From: Limnohabitans lacus
Lineage (GTDB): Bacteria > Pseudomonadota > Gammaproteobacteria > Burkholderiales > Burkholderiaceae_C
DNA length: 64,000 nt
Direction of reading: 5' to 3'
Assembly (NCBI RefSeq): GCF_030053395.1
Contig: NZ_JASGBH010000010.1
Span: 1 to 64,000, forward strand
Numbering within the stretch: the stretch's first letter is position 1; the number at the start of each line of letters is the position of its first letter. This document shows positions 1-8,687 of this stretch, one piece after another. Below the pieces are notes generated by a model that had not been told where the DNA came from, did no database searches, and saw only the letters and a list, made by a program, of their open reading frames with translations. A program made the position numbers and the translations under genes.

Positions 1-54
1 AGCTTGCTTGAGGAATCCGATGATCTGCTCGTCGGTAAATCGTGTGGTCTTCAT
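1..54 (-). CDS. IS3-family transposase OrfA, N-terminal fragment
   Basis: Read leftwards from the ATG at 54-52, the first 18 codons give MKTTRFTDEQIIGFLKQA. This is the typical start of the OrfA helix-turn-helix protein of IS407/IS51-type IS3 elements, which binds the element ends and is joined to OrfB by frameshifting to make active transposase. The rest lies outside the window, so integrity cannot be judged. The call rests on this short but very characteristic motif. Confidence 0.75.
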   Translation of the reverse strand, partial: MKTTRFTDEQIIGFLKQA

Positions 55-122
55 ATCCGCCATTCTCCAAAATTAGCGGACTCAGTTCCATCGGTTTGGT
101 ATGGCTCAGAGGGGGCAGGTCA
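1..122 (-). mobile_element. IS3-family insertion sequence end (IS407-like), truncated by window edge
   Basis: Positions 111-122 read on the minus strand as TGACCTGCCCCC, which fits the terminal inverted repeat of IS407-group IS3 elements. Inside it, on the minus strand, begins an orfA reading frame. The right junction lies at about 122/123, where symporter coding sequence begins abruptly. Only this end of the element is in the window, so the four-base target duplication typical of the group cannot be checked. Confidence 0.75.
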
Positions 123-1216
123 CGGTCATCATCATGGTCAGTTACCTGGGCTGGGTCTCGGCCCAGGTCACGGCTTTGGGCCTGGTGTTCAACGTCTTGT
201 CGGACGGGGCCATCAGCTTGCCCATGGGCATGGTGATTGGGGTGGTGTCGATACTGGCCTATACCTTGTTTGGTGGCATGTGGTCGGTGGCCATCACCGA
301 CTTCATGCAGATGATCATCTTGGTGCTGGGTCTGGCCATCTTGGCGGTATTTGCCGGCCACCAGGCCGGTGGCGCCGACAAGGTGCTGGCACTGGCCGTC
401 AGCCAGGACATGTTCAAGTTCTGGCCCGAGCCCAACTTCAAAGACATCGTTTTCTTTTTTGCCGCATCCATCACCATCATGCTTGGCTCCATTCCGCAGC
501 AAGACGTGTTTCAGCGCGTGATGTCGGCCAACAGCGAGTTCGCGGCCACCAAAGGCCCCGTGATCGGCGGCATTTTCTACATCCTGTTTGCTTTTGTGCC
601 CATGTTTTTGGTGGTCAGCGCCATGATCATCATGCCCGAAGAGGCCGCCAGACTGATCGCCGAAGACCCGCAAAAAGTCCTACCCACCCTGGTCATGACC
701 AAGATGCCTTTCATCATGCAGGTGCTGTTTTTTGGCGCTTTGCTCTCGGCCATCAAGTCCTGCGCCTCGGCCACTTTGCTGGCCCCCAGCGTGACCTTCA
801 CCGAAAACATCTGGCGCCAGTTCTTTCCGAACCAAACCGACGCCCAAGAGCTCAAGGCCATGCGCATCACGGTGCTGGTGTTCAGCGTCTTGGTGCTGAC
901 CTATGCCATCGCCATGCAGGGCACCTCGATCTATGAGATGGTCTCGGGGGCCTACCAAGTCACCCTGGTGGGTGCTTTTGTGCCTTTGGCTTTTGGCCTG
1001 TACTGGTCCAAAGCGACCACCCAAGGCGCCTTGCTGGCCATTGGGCTGGGTCTGTTGACCTGGCTGGTGTTCACCTTCACGCCCTGGGGCGAAGATTTCC
1101 CCGCCCAGTTGGCCGGTGTCTTGGCCAGTTTGGCGGGCATGTGGCTGGGCTCACGGGCGCCGCAGTGGCTGCGCAACCAGCACGCGGGGCACCACAAAGT
1201 GCCGGGGCTGGAATAA
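123..1216 (+). pseudogene. Sodium:solute symporter, 5' end removed by IS insertion
   Basis: The frame encodes about 364 residues of a sodium/solute symporter (SSS/PutP superfamily), a multi-helix inner-membrane importer driven by the sodium gradient. The family signature region GGMWSVAITDFMQM lies near residue 60, and about nine hydrophobic helices follow. Family members are usually 450-500 residues, so roughly the first hundred (helices 1-3) are missing. The open frame appears to start at an ATG at 101, but that ATG and the next six codons belong to the IS end. True homology begins at about 123. No normal promoter or ribosome-binding site remains, so the gene is probably dead unless read from the IS. 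The substrate cannot be told. Confidence 0.8.
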
Positions 1217-1253
1217 ACCGGCGCTGAAACCGGGCGCCATGCGCTGGCGGGGC

Positions 1254-1280
1254 TTGCATAGCCGCCCCCCCGCCTATAAT
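1254..1280 (+). promoter_or_regulatory. Candidate sigma-70 promoter for fmdB
   Basis: A perfect TATAAT -10 hexamer lies at 1275-1280. A TTGCAT -35-like hexamer lies at 1254-1259, or CTTGCA one base earlier for a 16-bp spacer. The predicted transcript would start about 30 bases before the fmdB ATG at 1320. This is one of the clearest sigma-70 promoters in the window, and the spacer is slightly short. Confidence 0.55.
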
Positions 1281-1319
1281 TGAGGGTTTTGAATTTTCAA
1301 CCTGAAAAGAGCCCTCTTC

Positions 1320-1628
1320 ATGCCCATTTACGCCTACAAGTGTGAGTCCTGCGGACATGCCAAGGATGTTCTGCAAAAAATTTCCGATGCGCCCCTGACC
1401 GACTGCCCAGCTTGCGGTGCGCCCAAGTTCAGCAAACAGCTCAGCGCCCCCGGCTTTCAGCTCAAGGGCTCTGGCTGGTACGCGACCGATTTCAAAGGCG
1501 GCAGCGGCGTCACCGGCGCAGCGGCGGCTTCCAGCCCTGCCGCCTCTGAACCAGCACCTGCTGCAAGCACAGACTCCTCCACACCGGCTGCGGCTGGCGG
1601 CTGCGGCACATCCTGCGCCTGCCACTGA
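1320..1628 (+). CDS. FmdB-family zinc-ribbon protein
   Basis: This small protein of 102 residues belongs to the FmdB regulatory-protein family. The N-terminal zinc ribbon has CxxC pairs at C8/C11 and C29/C32, in the usual FmdB frame MPIYAYKCESCG. The second half is an Ala/Pro/Ser-rich low-complexity linker. The tail ends GGCGTSCACH, a small Cys-rich patch often seen in betaproteobacterial members. The role is unproven; family members have been linked to formamidase/amidase regulation. It probably heads a short operon with the DUF502 gene (21-bp gap) and perhaps aspS. Confidence 0.85.
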   Translation: MPIYAYKCESCGHAKDVLQKISDAPLTDCPACGAPKFSKQLSAPGFQLKGSGWYATDFKGGSGVTGAAAASSPAASEPAPAASTDSSTPAAAGGCGTSCACH

Positions 1629-1649
1629 GCCTCAACCGATCGCCACTTC

Positions 1650-2324
1650 ATGAAAACACGCAGCTTCAAACAGTACTTCATCACCGGTCTGCTGGTGTGG
1701 CTGCCCATGGGCATCACCGTTTGGGTGTTGACCTGGCTGGTCGGCTTGCTCGACAGCATCTTCTTGGCCGTGCTGTACGCGGCCGATTCGCTCATCCCCG
1801 GCATGCACAAAGTGGCCGAAGGCTTGCGCGGTGTGCCCGGTCTGGGCGTGATGCTGGTCGCGATCGTGATCTTTTCCACCGGTGTGTTTGTGGCCAATAT
1901 TTTTGGCCAATGGATGCTGCGCCAGTGGGACAGCCTGATGAACCGCATCCCCGTGGTGCGGACCATCTACACCAGCGTCAAGCAAGTGGCCGACACCCTG
2001 TTTTCGGGCAGTGGTCATGCATTTTCCAAAGCGCTGTTGGTGCAGTACCCCCGCCAAGGTTCGTGGACCATCGCCTTTTTGACCGGCTCGCCTGGCGGCG
2101 AAGTTGCCAAACACCTGGACCAGCCCATGGTGAGCATTTATGTGCCCACCACACCCAACCCGACCTCGGGCTTCTTCTTGATGATGCCCAAGGCCGATGT
2201 GATCGAGCTCGACATGAGTGTCGATGACGCCCTGAAGTACATCATTTCCATGGGGGTGGTCGTGCCCGGCGGCCCCGATGCCCTCCCTTTGGCTGAACCC
2301 ACGGCCACCCAACATACCTCGTGA
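1650..2324 (+). CDS. DUF502 family membrane protein
   Basis: This 224-residue protein matches the DUF502 family, found widely in bacteria and plants. It has a basic N terminus, a hydrophobic helix at about 10-35 and a second at about 60-85, then a soluble C-terminal domain with the family features NRIPVVRTIYTSVKQ (about residue 92) and a Pro/Gly-rich GFFLMMP segment. Biochemical function is unknown. The fmdB-DUF502-aspS order is common in Burkholderiales and suggests co-transcription rather than a shared pathway. Confidence 0.85.
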   Translation: MKTRSFKQYFITGLLVWLPMGITVWVLTWLVGLLDSIFLAVLYAADSLIPGMHKVAEGLRGVPGLGVMLVAIVIFSTGVFVANIFGQWMLRQWDSLMNRIPVVRTIYTSVKQVADTLFSGSGHAFSKALLVQYPRQGSWTIAFLTGSPGGEVAKHLDQPMVSIYVPTTPNPTSGFFLMMPKADVIELDMSVDDALKYIISMGVVVPGGPDALPLAEPTATQHTS

Positions 2325-2379
2325 ACACTGTGATTGCCTCCGGGCGATGACCCATTGAAGTTTTAGAAAGCCAAGCAAG

Positions 2380-4197
2380 ATGTCCAACATGCGTTCCCAC
2401 TACTGCGGTCTGGTGACCGAAGCCCTGAGCGGCCAAACCGTGAGCCTGTGCGGCTGGGTCAACCGTCGCCGCGACCACGGCGGCGTGATCTTCATCGACC
2501 TGCGTGACCGCGAAGGCTATGTGCAAGTGGTGTGCGACCCAGATCGCCCCGAGATGTTCAAAGTGGCCGAAGATGTGCGCAACGAGTTTTGCGTGCAGAT
2601 CAAAGGCGTGGTCCGTGCCCGCCCTGAAGGCACCACCAACGACAACCTCCAAAGCGGCAAGATCGAAGTGCTGTGCCACGAACTGATCGTGCTCAATGCC
2701 TCCGTCACGCCCCCTTTCCAGATCGACGAAGACAACCTGTCTGAGACAACGCGCCTGACCCACCGCGTGCTGGACCTGCGCCGCCCCTACATGCAAAACA
2801 ACCTGATGCTGCGCTACAAAGTGGCCATGGAAGTACGCAAGTACCTCGACGAAAACGGCTTCGTGGACATCGAGACCCCCATGCTCACCAAGAGCACGCC
2901 CGAAGGCGCTCGCGACTACCTGGTGCCCAGCCGCGTGCACGATGGCCAGTTCTTCGCGCTGCCCCAGTCGCCACAGTTGTTCAAGCAGCTGCTCATGGTG
3001 GCCGGTTATGACCGTTACTACCAAATCACCAAGTGCTTCCGCGACGAAGACTTGCGTGCCGATCGCCAGCCCGAATTCACCCAGATCGATATCGAAACAT
3101 CGTTCCTGACCGAAGAAGAAATCCGCGACATGTTCCAAGGCATGATCAAGCGCGTGTTCCAAAAGACCATCGGCGTGGACTTGGGCGAGTTCCCCGTCAT
3201 GACCTACCAAGACGCGATGCACCTGTACGGCTCGGACAAGCCTGATCTGCGCGTGAAGCTGCAGTTCACCGAAGTGACCGACGTCATGGGCGATGTGGAC
3301 TTCAAGGTGTTCTCGGGCGCTGCCAACATGAAGGGCGGCCGCGTGGTGGCCCTGCGCGTGCCCCATGGTTCGGTCGAAGGCGGCGGCATCAGCCGTGGCG
3401 AGATCGATGCCTACACCGAGTTCGTGAAGATCTACGGCGCCAAGGGCTTGGCCTACATCCGCGTCAACGACCTGTCCAAAGGCCGTGAAGGTTTGCAGTC
3501 GCCCATCGTCAAGAACATCCACGATACGGCCCTCAATGCTGTGTTGGAGCGTTCGGGCGCCCAAAACGGCGACCTGATTTTCTTCGGTGCCGACAAGGCA
3601 AAAATCGTCAACGACGCCATCGGCGCTTTGCGCATCAAGATCGGTCACAGCGCCTTTGGCAAAGCCAACGGCTTGTTCGAAGACCGCTGGGCCCCGATGT
3701 GGGTGGTTGATTTCCCGATGTTCGAGTTCGACGACGAAAGCCAACGGTACACCGCTGTGCACCACCCCTTCACCGCGCCCAAAGACGGCCACGAAGACTG
3801 GATGGTCACCGCGCCCGAGAAGTGCATCTCCAAGGGCTATGACATGGTGCTCAACGGCTGGGAAATGGGCGGCGGCTCCGTCCGTATCCACCGCGCTGAC
3901 GTGCAGCAAAAAGTGTTTGACGCTTTGAAGATCACACCCGAAGAAGCCCAGCTCAAGTTCGGCTTCTTGCTCGACGCCCTGCAATACGGCGCGCCTCCAC
4001 ACGGCGGCTTGGCCTTTGGTCTGGACCGCATCGTCACTTTGATGACCGGTGCCGAATCCATCCGCGACGTGATCGCCTTCCCCAAGACCCAACGCGCCCA
4101 GTGCTTGCTGACCCAGGCCCCGAGCGTGGTGGACGAAAAGCAATTGCGCGAACTGCACATCCGCTTGCGCAATCCGGACGCTGTCAAAGCCGCCTGA
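2380..4197 (+). CDS. aspS: Aspartyl-tRNA synthetase
   Basis: A full-length bacterial-type class II aspartate-tRNA ligase of 605 residues. It charges tRNA-Asp with aspartate in the cytoplasm. An N-terminal OB-fold anticodon-binding domain (about 1-110) is followed by the catalytic core. Motif 2 is visible as [16 protein letters not shown] near residue 221. The bacterial GAD insertion domain lies at about 300-420. Motif 3 is [15 protein letters not shown] near 543. Whether it also charges tRNA-Asn, as in bacteria that use GatCAB, cannot be told by eye. A strong terminator follows immediately. Confidence 0.97.
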   Translation: MSNMRSHYCGLVTEALSGQTVSLCGWVNRRRDHGGVIFIDLRDREGYVQVVCDPDRPEMFKVAEDVRNEFCVQIKGVVRARPEGTTNDNLQSGKIEVLCHELIVLNASVTPPFQIDEDNLSETTRLTHRVLDLRRPYMQNNLMLRYKVAMEVRKYLDENGFVDIETPMLTKSTPEGARDYLVPSRVHDGQFFALPQSPQLFKQLLMVAGYDRYYQITKCFRDEDLRADRQPEFTQIDIETSFLTEEEIRDMFQGMIKRVFQKTIGVDLGEFPVMTYQDAMHLYGSDKPDLRVKLQFTEVTDVMGDVDFKVFSGAANMKGGRVVALRVPHGSVEGGGISRGEIDAYTEFVKIYGAKGLAYIRVNDLSKGREGLQSPIVKNIHDTALNAVLERSGAQNGDLIFFGADKAKIVNDAIGALRIKIGHSAFGKANGLFEDRWAPMWVVDFPMFEFDDESQRYTAVHHPFTAPKDGHEDWMVTAPEKCISKGYDMVLNGWEMGGGSVRIHRADVQQKVFDALKITPEEAQLKFGFLLDALQYGAPPHGGLAFGLDRIVTLMTGAESIRDVIAFPKTQRAQCLLTQAPSVVDEKQLRELHIRLRNPDAVKAA

Positions 4198-4216
4198 TCG
4201 AGCCCCAGCGCTCAAA

Positions 4217-4248
4217 CAACAAAGCCACCTTCGGGTGGCTTTGTTGTT
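4217..4248 (+). terminator. Rho-independent terminator after aspS
   Basis: A perfect 13-bp stem (4217-4229 with 4234-4246) closes on a TTCG tetraloop. The right arm is T-rich (CTTTGTTGTTGT). It lies 19 bases past the aspS stop. The left arm is A-rich, so it can also stop the leftward transcript of the ABC ATPase gene that ends at 4372. Confidence 0.85.
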
Positions 4249-4371
4249 GTGGGACCTGCACTGGAGCTTGAAATGCTCCAGGATGTGTAGGCGCTGAAAT
4301 GTGTTTGGCCACGGTCTGCGGACCGCAAGCGACGCCATCGCCCAACCCCCAGAGTGTCAACCGCGATGGGT

Positions 4372-4965
4372 TTACAAGTTCAAAACACTCGCCAAAGGAA
4401 CATCCGTTGGCACTTCGTAGTCCGCCACGATCCATGCCCGGCTGGTGTGTTCGGCGGCTTCGGCCAAGAAATCCAAGATCGTGCGGATCGAGATGCGGTC
4501 CAGCGAAACAAAGGGCTGGTCCAACAAGGTCACGGCGGCGCCTGAGGCCAGGGCGGCGATGAGCATCACCTTGCGGCGGCTGCCGGTGGACAGCATCTCC
4601 AGACGTTTGTGCCGATGCTTGTCCATGTCCAATGTCTCGGCCAAGTCTTGCAGCAGCGCTTCGTCCCAATCTGGCCAATGTTTCCGCAGGTCCGCCCAAC
4701 AGGCCTCGACGGTGGTTGGGTCGTGCTCGGGCCCTTTCAAGTCCATCCAGAAAACGCCGCCTGTGGGCACTGTCACGCTGCCGGCCATGGGAGCCAAATC
4801 ACCTGCCAAGAGCCTCAGCAAGGTGGTTTTGCCCGTGCCTTCATCGCCGCAAATGGCGTGCACGCCAGCGGTCCAGCTGTGCGTCAGGTTGTGGATGAGG
4901 GGTTGGGCACCCGGTCCGCCGCTCAATGCGGAGGTCTCAATGACAGTGTGTGAGGAGGAAGACAT
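4372..4965 (-). CDS. Orphan ABC-type ATPase domain protein with altered Walker B
   Basis: A 197-residue protein made of one small ABC nucleotide-binding domain. Walker A is GDEGTGKTT (residues 40-48) and a degenerate signature LSTGSRR starts at 125. Walker B runs AVTLLDQP, so the usual catalytic glutamate after the aspartate is Gln-150. The size resembles CcmA-type exporter ATPases, but no permease gene is adjacent. It may have very slow hydrolysis, or serve as a regulatory or assembly ATPase. It stands alone on the minus strand between the aspS terminator and the divergent nudB. The ABC fold is clear; the function is unknown. Confidence 0.75.
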   Translation of the reverse strand: MSSSSHTVIETSALSGGPGAQPLIHNLTHSWTAGVHAICGDEGTGKTTLLRLLAGDLAPMAGSVTVPTGGVFWMDLKGPEHDPTTVEACWADLRKHWPDWDEALLQDLAETLDMDKHRHKRLEMLSTGSRRKVMLIAALASGAAVTLLDQPFVSLDRISIRTILDFLAEAAEHTSRAWIVADYEVPTDVPLASVLNL

Positions 4966-5003
4966 GCCGCCATCCTAGCAAGGCGCGGCCTGCCTAGAAT
5001 GGT

Positions 5004-5468
5004 GTGGTGACTTCCATCGATTACAAAATCCCCGAATCCGTGCTGGTGGTGATCTACACCCCCAGCCAACAGGTCTTGCTGATCCGCCGGGTGGACGCGG
5101 GCACCTGGCAATCGGTCACTGGCAGCAAGGACCACCCGCACGAGGACTGGGCCGAGACCGCGGTGCGCGAGGTGCACGAAGAAACCGGCATCGACGCGCT
5201 GCACCCCGACTGCCAACTGCAAGACTGGCAACTGGAAAACACCTACGACATTTACCCCGCTTGGCGCTGGCGGTATGCGCCCGAGGTCAGCCGCAACACC
5301 GAGCGGGTGTTTGGTCTTTTGGTGCCCGAAGGCACACCGGTCACCTTGAGTCCGTGCGAGCACACCGACTGGCAATGGTTGCATTGGCAGCAGGCGGCAG
5401 ACACGTGTTTTTCGCCGTCAAATGCCGAGGCGATCTTGATGCTGCCGCGCTTTGTGGAGGGCGCGTGA
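5004..5468 (+). CDS. nudB: Dihydroneopterin triphosphate diphosphatase (Nudix)
   Basis: A 154-residue Nudix hydrolase resembling NudB, which removes pyrophosphate from 7,8-dihydroneopterin triphosphate in folate synthesis. The Nudix box occupies about residues 40-63 and ends REVHEETGI; it has one more residue than the standard spacing in its first part. The N-terminal pattern (KIPESVLVVIY ... WQSVTGS) is typical of NudB. The start is GTG at 5004. The gene overlaps the next by one base (TGATG), and folE, the preceding folate step, lies 2 kb downstream on the same strand. Confidence 0.87.
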   Translation: MVTSIDYKIPESVLVVIYTPSQQVLLIRRVDAGTWQSVTGSKDHPHEDWAETAVREVHEETGIDALHPDCQLQDWQLENTYDIYPAWRWRYAPEVSRNTERVFGLLVPEGTPVTLSPCEHTDWQWLHWQQAADTCFSPSNAEAILMLPRFVEGA

Positions 5469-6217
5469 TGCCTCAGCGCCACGAACACCCCACGTTGCGG
5501 GTGGCCACCTGGAACATCCACAAAGGCGTGCAAGGCCTGGGGCCTGTGCGGCGGCTGGAGATCCACAACATCGGCCACGCGGTGGAGCAGTTGGACGCCG
5601 ACATCGTCTGCCTGCAAGAGGTGCGGCGCATGAACCGCCGCGAGGAGCGCTTCTTCTCTCACTGGCCGAGCCTGCCGCAGGCCGATTACCTGGCCCCGGA
5701 AGGCTACGAAGCGGTGTATCGCACCAACGCGACCACACGCCATGGCGAACATGGCAATGCGATGCTCTCGCGCTGGCCGGTCTTGTCGCAGCAGCACCGC
5801 GACATCTCGGACCATCGATTTGAACAACGTGGTTTTTTGCACGCCGAGGTGCAGGTGGTGGACCGCGTGGTGCATGTGGTCGTGGTGCACCTGGGCCTGG
5901 TGCCTGCCAGTCGGCTGCGGCAGACGCAGGCTTTGCTGGACTACATCGCAAGCCACATCGCGGCCGATGCGCCGGTGCTGGTGGCGGGTGACTTCAACGA
6001 CTGGGGCACGGGCTTGGGCCGGCGCATGGTGGCCGCAGGCTTTGCCGAGTGGCGCGAGCAACCCACGCCAACCTACCCCGCCCGCTTGCCGCTGAACCAG
6101 CTGGACCATGTGTATGCGCGGGGCTTGAAGCCTGTGCACGCCATGGCCCCTTCTGGGCGCGTGTGGCCCCGCATGTCGGACCACCTGCCCTTGGTGGCCG
6201 AGTTCGCTTGGGACTAG
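5468..6217 (+). CDS. Endonuclease/exonuclease/phosphatase (EEP) family protein
   Basis: A 249-residue protein of the EEP superfamily (DNase I / AP endonuclease / phosphodiesterase fold). Conserved catalytic stretches appear in order: TWNIHKG (about 14), CLQEVRRM, HGEHGNAMLSRWP, VVVVHLGL, VAGDFNDW and RMSDHLPLV at the C terminus. The start ATG at 5468 is translationally coupled to nudB; the longer open frame upstream is only the other frame of nudB. Homologues beside cls genes are common in betaproteobacteria. The substrate (nucleic acid or phospholipid headgroup) is not evident. It has no signal peptide. Confidence 0.85.
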   Translation: MPQRHEHPTLRVATWNIHKGVQGLGPVRRLEIHNIGHAVEQLDADIVCLQEVRRMNRREERFFSHWPSLPQADYLAPEGYEAVYRTNATTRHGEHGNAMLSRWPVLSQQHRDISDHRFEQRGFLHAEVQVVDRVVHVVVVHLGLVPASRLRQTQALLDYIASHIAADAPVLVAGDFNDWGTGLGRRMVAAGFAEWREQPTPTYPARLPLNQLDHVYARGLKPVHAMAPSGRVWPRMSDHLPLVAEFAWD

Positions 6218-6221
6218 GGCC

Positions 6222-7445
6222 ATGCGCTACAACCTGCTTGACGGTCACCAGATCCGGCTCATTGAAGGGGGTCAGGCTTACTTTGAAGCGCTGGTCTTGG
6301 CGATGGACGAGGCCCGTTCGCAGGTGCATCTGGAAACCTACATTTTTGACTTCCATGGCGCAGCGGAGACTGTGGCGCAAGCGCTGGAGCGTGCCGCTTT
6401 GCGCGGCGTGCGCGTGTGGCTGGTGGTGGACGGGGTGGGCACGCCCAGCCTGCCTGAGGCGTGGCGCGAGCGTTTTGACAAGGCCGGTGTGCAGTGTCAG
6501 ATCTATTCGCCACTGGGCACTTTGGGCTTGTTGATCCCCAGCCGTTGGCGGCGTCTGCACCGCAAGCTGTGCGTGGTGGATGGCCACCTGGCTTTTTGCG
6601 GCGGCATCAACATCCTGGACGATTGGTACGACCCGCACCACGGCACCCTTGCCGAGCCGAGGCTTGACTTTGCGGTCTGCGCCCAAGGTGCGCTGGTGCA
6701 ACAGGTGCAGGAAACCATGACCCAGCTGTGGTGGCGCATCGAGGGCGTCAAGCATGTGCGCCAGCAGCACTTTCCAGAGGCCTTCAGCTCGTTCCGTGCG
6801 GCGGGGTTGCATTTGCCATGGACGAGCGACAAGTTCCCCGGTGGCGCATCCCACATCGTGGCCAAGGCCGGATTGCTGCTCCGTGACAACGTGCTGCACC
6901 GCCGGCAAATCGAGCGGGCTTACCGCAAAGCCATTGGCAACGCACGCCACGAGGTGGTGATAGCCAGTGCCTATTTTTTGCCGGGTCGCCGTTTGCGACA
7001 GGCTTTGATCCATGCAGCGCGGCGCGGTGTCAGGGTGCGCTTGCTCTTGCAGGGGCGTTACGAATACTTCATGCAGTACCACGCAGCCCGCCCGGTTTAC
7101 GGGGTGCTCTTGGCCGCAGGCGTGGAGATTTACGAGTACGAAGCCAGCTACCTGCACGCCAAAGTCGCGGTGGTGGACCCAGACAACGACCGCCCCTGGG
7201 CGACGGTGGGGTCGTCCAACTTGGACCCACTGAGCCTGCTGCTGGCCCGAGAGGCCAATGTGGTGGTGGCCGATAAAGCCTTTGCCCAGCAACTGCACCG
7301 TTGTCTGTGCAAGGCCATGGACACGCAAAGCACCCCGGTGGTGGCCGAGCAGTACACGCAGCGGCCCTGGGGCCAGCGGCTGCGCGACCGGATTGCATTT
7401 GGCCTGATGCGCTTGGCGCTGCTCTTGAGTGGGAACCGTTATTGA
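6222..7445 (+). CDS. clsB: Cardiolipin synthase, ClsB type
   Basis: A 407-residue phospholipase D superfamily protein. It has two HKD motifs, HRKLCVVD (His near 113) with a downstream GGIN, and HAKVAVVD (His near 312) followed by GSSNLDPLS. It lacks the two N-terminal membrane helices of ClsA, which fits ClsB. It would make cardiolipin from phosphatidylglycerol or phosphatidylethanolamine at the inner membrane. It starts 4 bases after the EEP gene, which implies co-transcription of nudB-EEP-clsB. Confidence 0.88.
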   Translation: MRYNLLDGHQIRLIEGGQAYFEALVLAMDEARSQVHLETYIFDFHGAAETVAQALERAALRGVRVWLVVDGVGTPSLPEAWRERFDKAGVQCQIYSPLGTLGLLIPSRWRRLHRKLCVVDGHLAFCGGINILDDWYDPHHGTLAEPRLDFAVCAQGALVQQVQETMTQLWWRIEGVKHVRQQHFPEAFSSFRAAGLHLPWTSDKFPGGASHIVAKAGLLLRDNVLHRRQIERAYRKAIGNARHEVVIASAYFLPGRRLRQALIHAARRGVRVRLLLQGRYEYFMQYHAARPVYGVLLAAGVEIYEYEASYLHAKVAVVDPDNDRPWATVGSSNLDPLSLLLAREANVVVADKAFAQQLHRCLCKAMDTQSTPVVAEQYTQRPWGQRLRDRIAFGLMRLALLLSGNRY

Positions 7446-7523
7446 GCGCCTAGCCCTTGTGTCAGGCATGGGCGTTGCCATGGCCACAGACTGCGCGGTG
7501 CAATCGCTGGTACGATCCTTGTC

Positions 7524-8258
7524 ATGTTAATGAAGACCCCAGATGCCATGACTGCTTCTGCTGCCACGAACGACGACGAGGGCGTTCCCGTTTCCGTCAA
7601 GATCCGCGAGCGCATCCACGCGGCCCGCAAGCGCTTCCACGCCAACGACAACATCGCCGAATTCATCGAACCCGGCGAGCTGGACAAGCTGCTGGACGAA
7701 GTGACCGCCAAGATGGAAGGCGTGCTCGACAGCCTGGTGATCGACACCGTCAACGACCACAACACCGGCGACACCGCCCGCCGTGTAGCCAAGATGTACC
7801 TCAAGGAAGTGTTCAAAGGCCGCTATGTGGACGGTCCCGAGATCACCGAGTTCCCCAATGCCGAGCACCTCAATGAACTGATGATCGTTGGCCCCATCAC
7901 GGTGCGCAGCGCTTGCAGCCACCACTTTTGCCCAGTGATCGGCAAGATCTGGATTGGCGTGCTGCCCAACGAACACACCAACGTGATCGGCCTGTCCAAA
8001 TACGCCCGCCTGGCCGAATGGATCATGGGCCGCCCCCAGATTCAGGAAGAAGCCGTGGTGCAACTGGCCGACCTGATCCAGCGCAAAACCCAGCCCGATG
8101 GCCTGGCCATCGTCATGGAGGCCAGCCACTACTGCATGGGCTGGCGCGGCGTGAAAGACATGGACAGCAAGATGATCAATTCGGTCATGCGCGGTGCCTT
8201 CTTGAAGGACCCGAACCTGCGCCGTGAATTTTTGTCCCTGATTCCTGGAAAGAACTGA
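7524..8258 (+). CDS. folE: GTP cyclohydrolase I
   Basis: A 244-residue GTP cyclohydrolase I, which converts GTP to 7,8-dihydroneopterin triphosphate, the first step of tetrahydrofolate synthesis. Zinc- and substrate-binding regions are visible: VRSACSHHFCPVIGK and the later HYCMGWRGVKD. The C-terminal region with FLKDPNLRREFL is typical. Alternative ATG starts exist at 7530 and 7548; no strong Shine-Dalgarno decides between them. The BLUF gene begins 2 bases after its stop, so the two are almost certainly co-expressed. Confidence 0.95.
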   Translation: MLMKTPDAMTASAATNDDEGVPVSVKIRERIHAARKRFHANDNIAEFIEPGELDKLLDEVTAKMEGVLDSLVIDTVNDHNTGDTARRVAKMYLKEVFKGRYVDGPEITEFPNAEHLNELMIVGPITVRSACSHHFCPVIGKIWIGVLPNEHTNVIGLSKYARLAEWIMGRPQIQEEAVVQLADLIQRKTQPDGLAIVMEASHYCMGWRGVKDMDSKMINSVMRGAFLKDPNLRREFLSLIPGKN

Positions 8259-8260
8259 CC

Positions 8261-8683
8261 ATGTTGGTACGCCTGCTTTACGCCAGCCGAGTGGTGGACT
8301 CGAGCCCAGAGACCATCGAGTCTATTTTGACCAAGTCCCGCCAGTTCAACCCAACCAGCGGGATCACCGGCATCCTGTGCTACGGCGGCGGCATCTTCTT
8401 GCAAGCCATCGAAGGTGGCCGCAATGCCGTGAGCGAGCTGTACGGTCACATCCAAAAAGACCCTCGGCACAAAGATGTGGTCTTGCTGCACTACGAAGAA
8501 ATCTCTGAGCGCCGCTTTGGTGGCTGGACCATGGGCCAGGTCGATGCCTCACGCGTCAACACCAACATCTTGCTCAAATACTCTGAGCGCGCCGAGCTGG
8601 ACCCCTACAGCGTCTCGGGCAAGGTCTCGCTGGCCCTGCTCGAAGAGCTGATGGCCACCGCGTCCATCATCGGTCGCGCCTGA
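8261..8683 (+). CDS. BLUF-domain blue-light sensor, short type
   Basis: A 140-residue stand-alone BLUF protein that binds FAD and senses blue light. The photocycle residues are all present with the spacing of AppA-type domains: Tyr-7 (LLYAS), Asn-30 (SRQFNPTSGITG), Gln-49 (GIFLQAIEG), Trp-89 and Met-91 (GGWTMG). After the roughly 95-residue domain there is only a short helical cap and no output domain, so it probably signals by protein contact. It is tightly linked to folE, with a 2-base gap. No partner such as an EAL protein or MerR repressor is adjacent. Confidence 0.9.
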   Translation: MLVRLLYASRVVDSSPETIESILTKSRQFNPTSGITGILCYGGGIFLQAIEGGRNAVSELYGHIQKDPRHKDVVLLHYEEISERRFGGWTMGQVDASRVNTNILLKYSERAELDPYSVSGKVSLALLEELMATASIIGRA

Positions 8684-8687
8684 ACGC

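Noticed and set aside
101-122. ATG at 101 as the true start of the sodium symporter
   Set aside because: These bases belong to the insertion sequence terminal repeat; symporter similarity begins after 122.
2242-4338. A 698-residue open frame on the minus strand over aspS
   Set aside because: It is antisense to a clear AspRS gene. Its translation is His/Val/Gln-rich, as is usual for the reverse of GC-rich coding DNA, and shows no domain.
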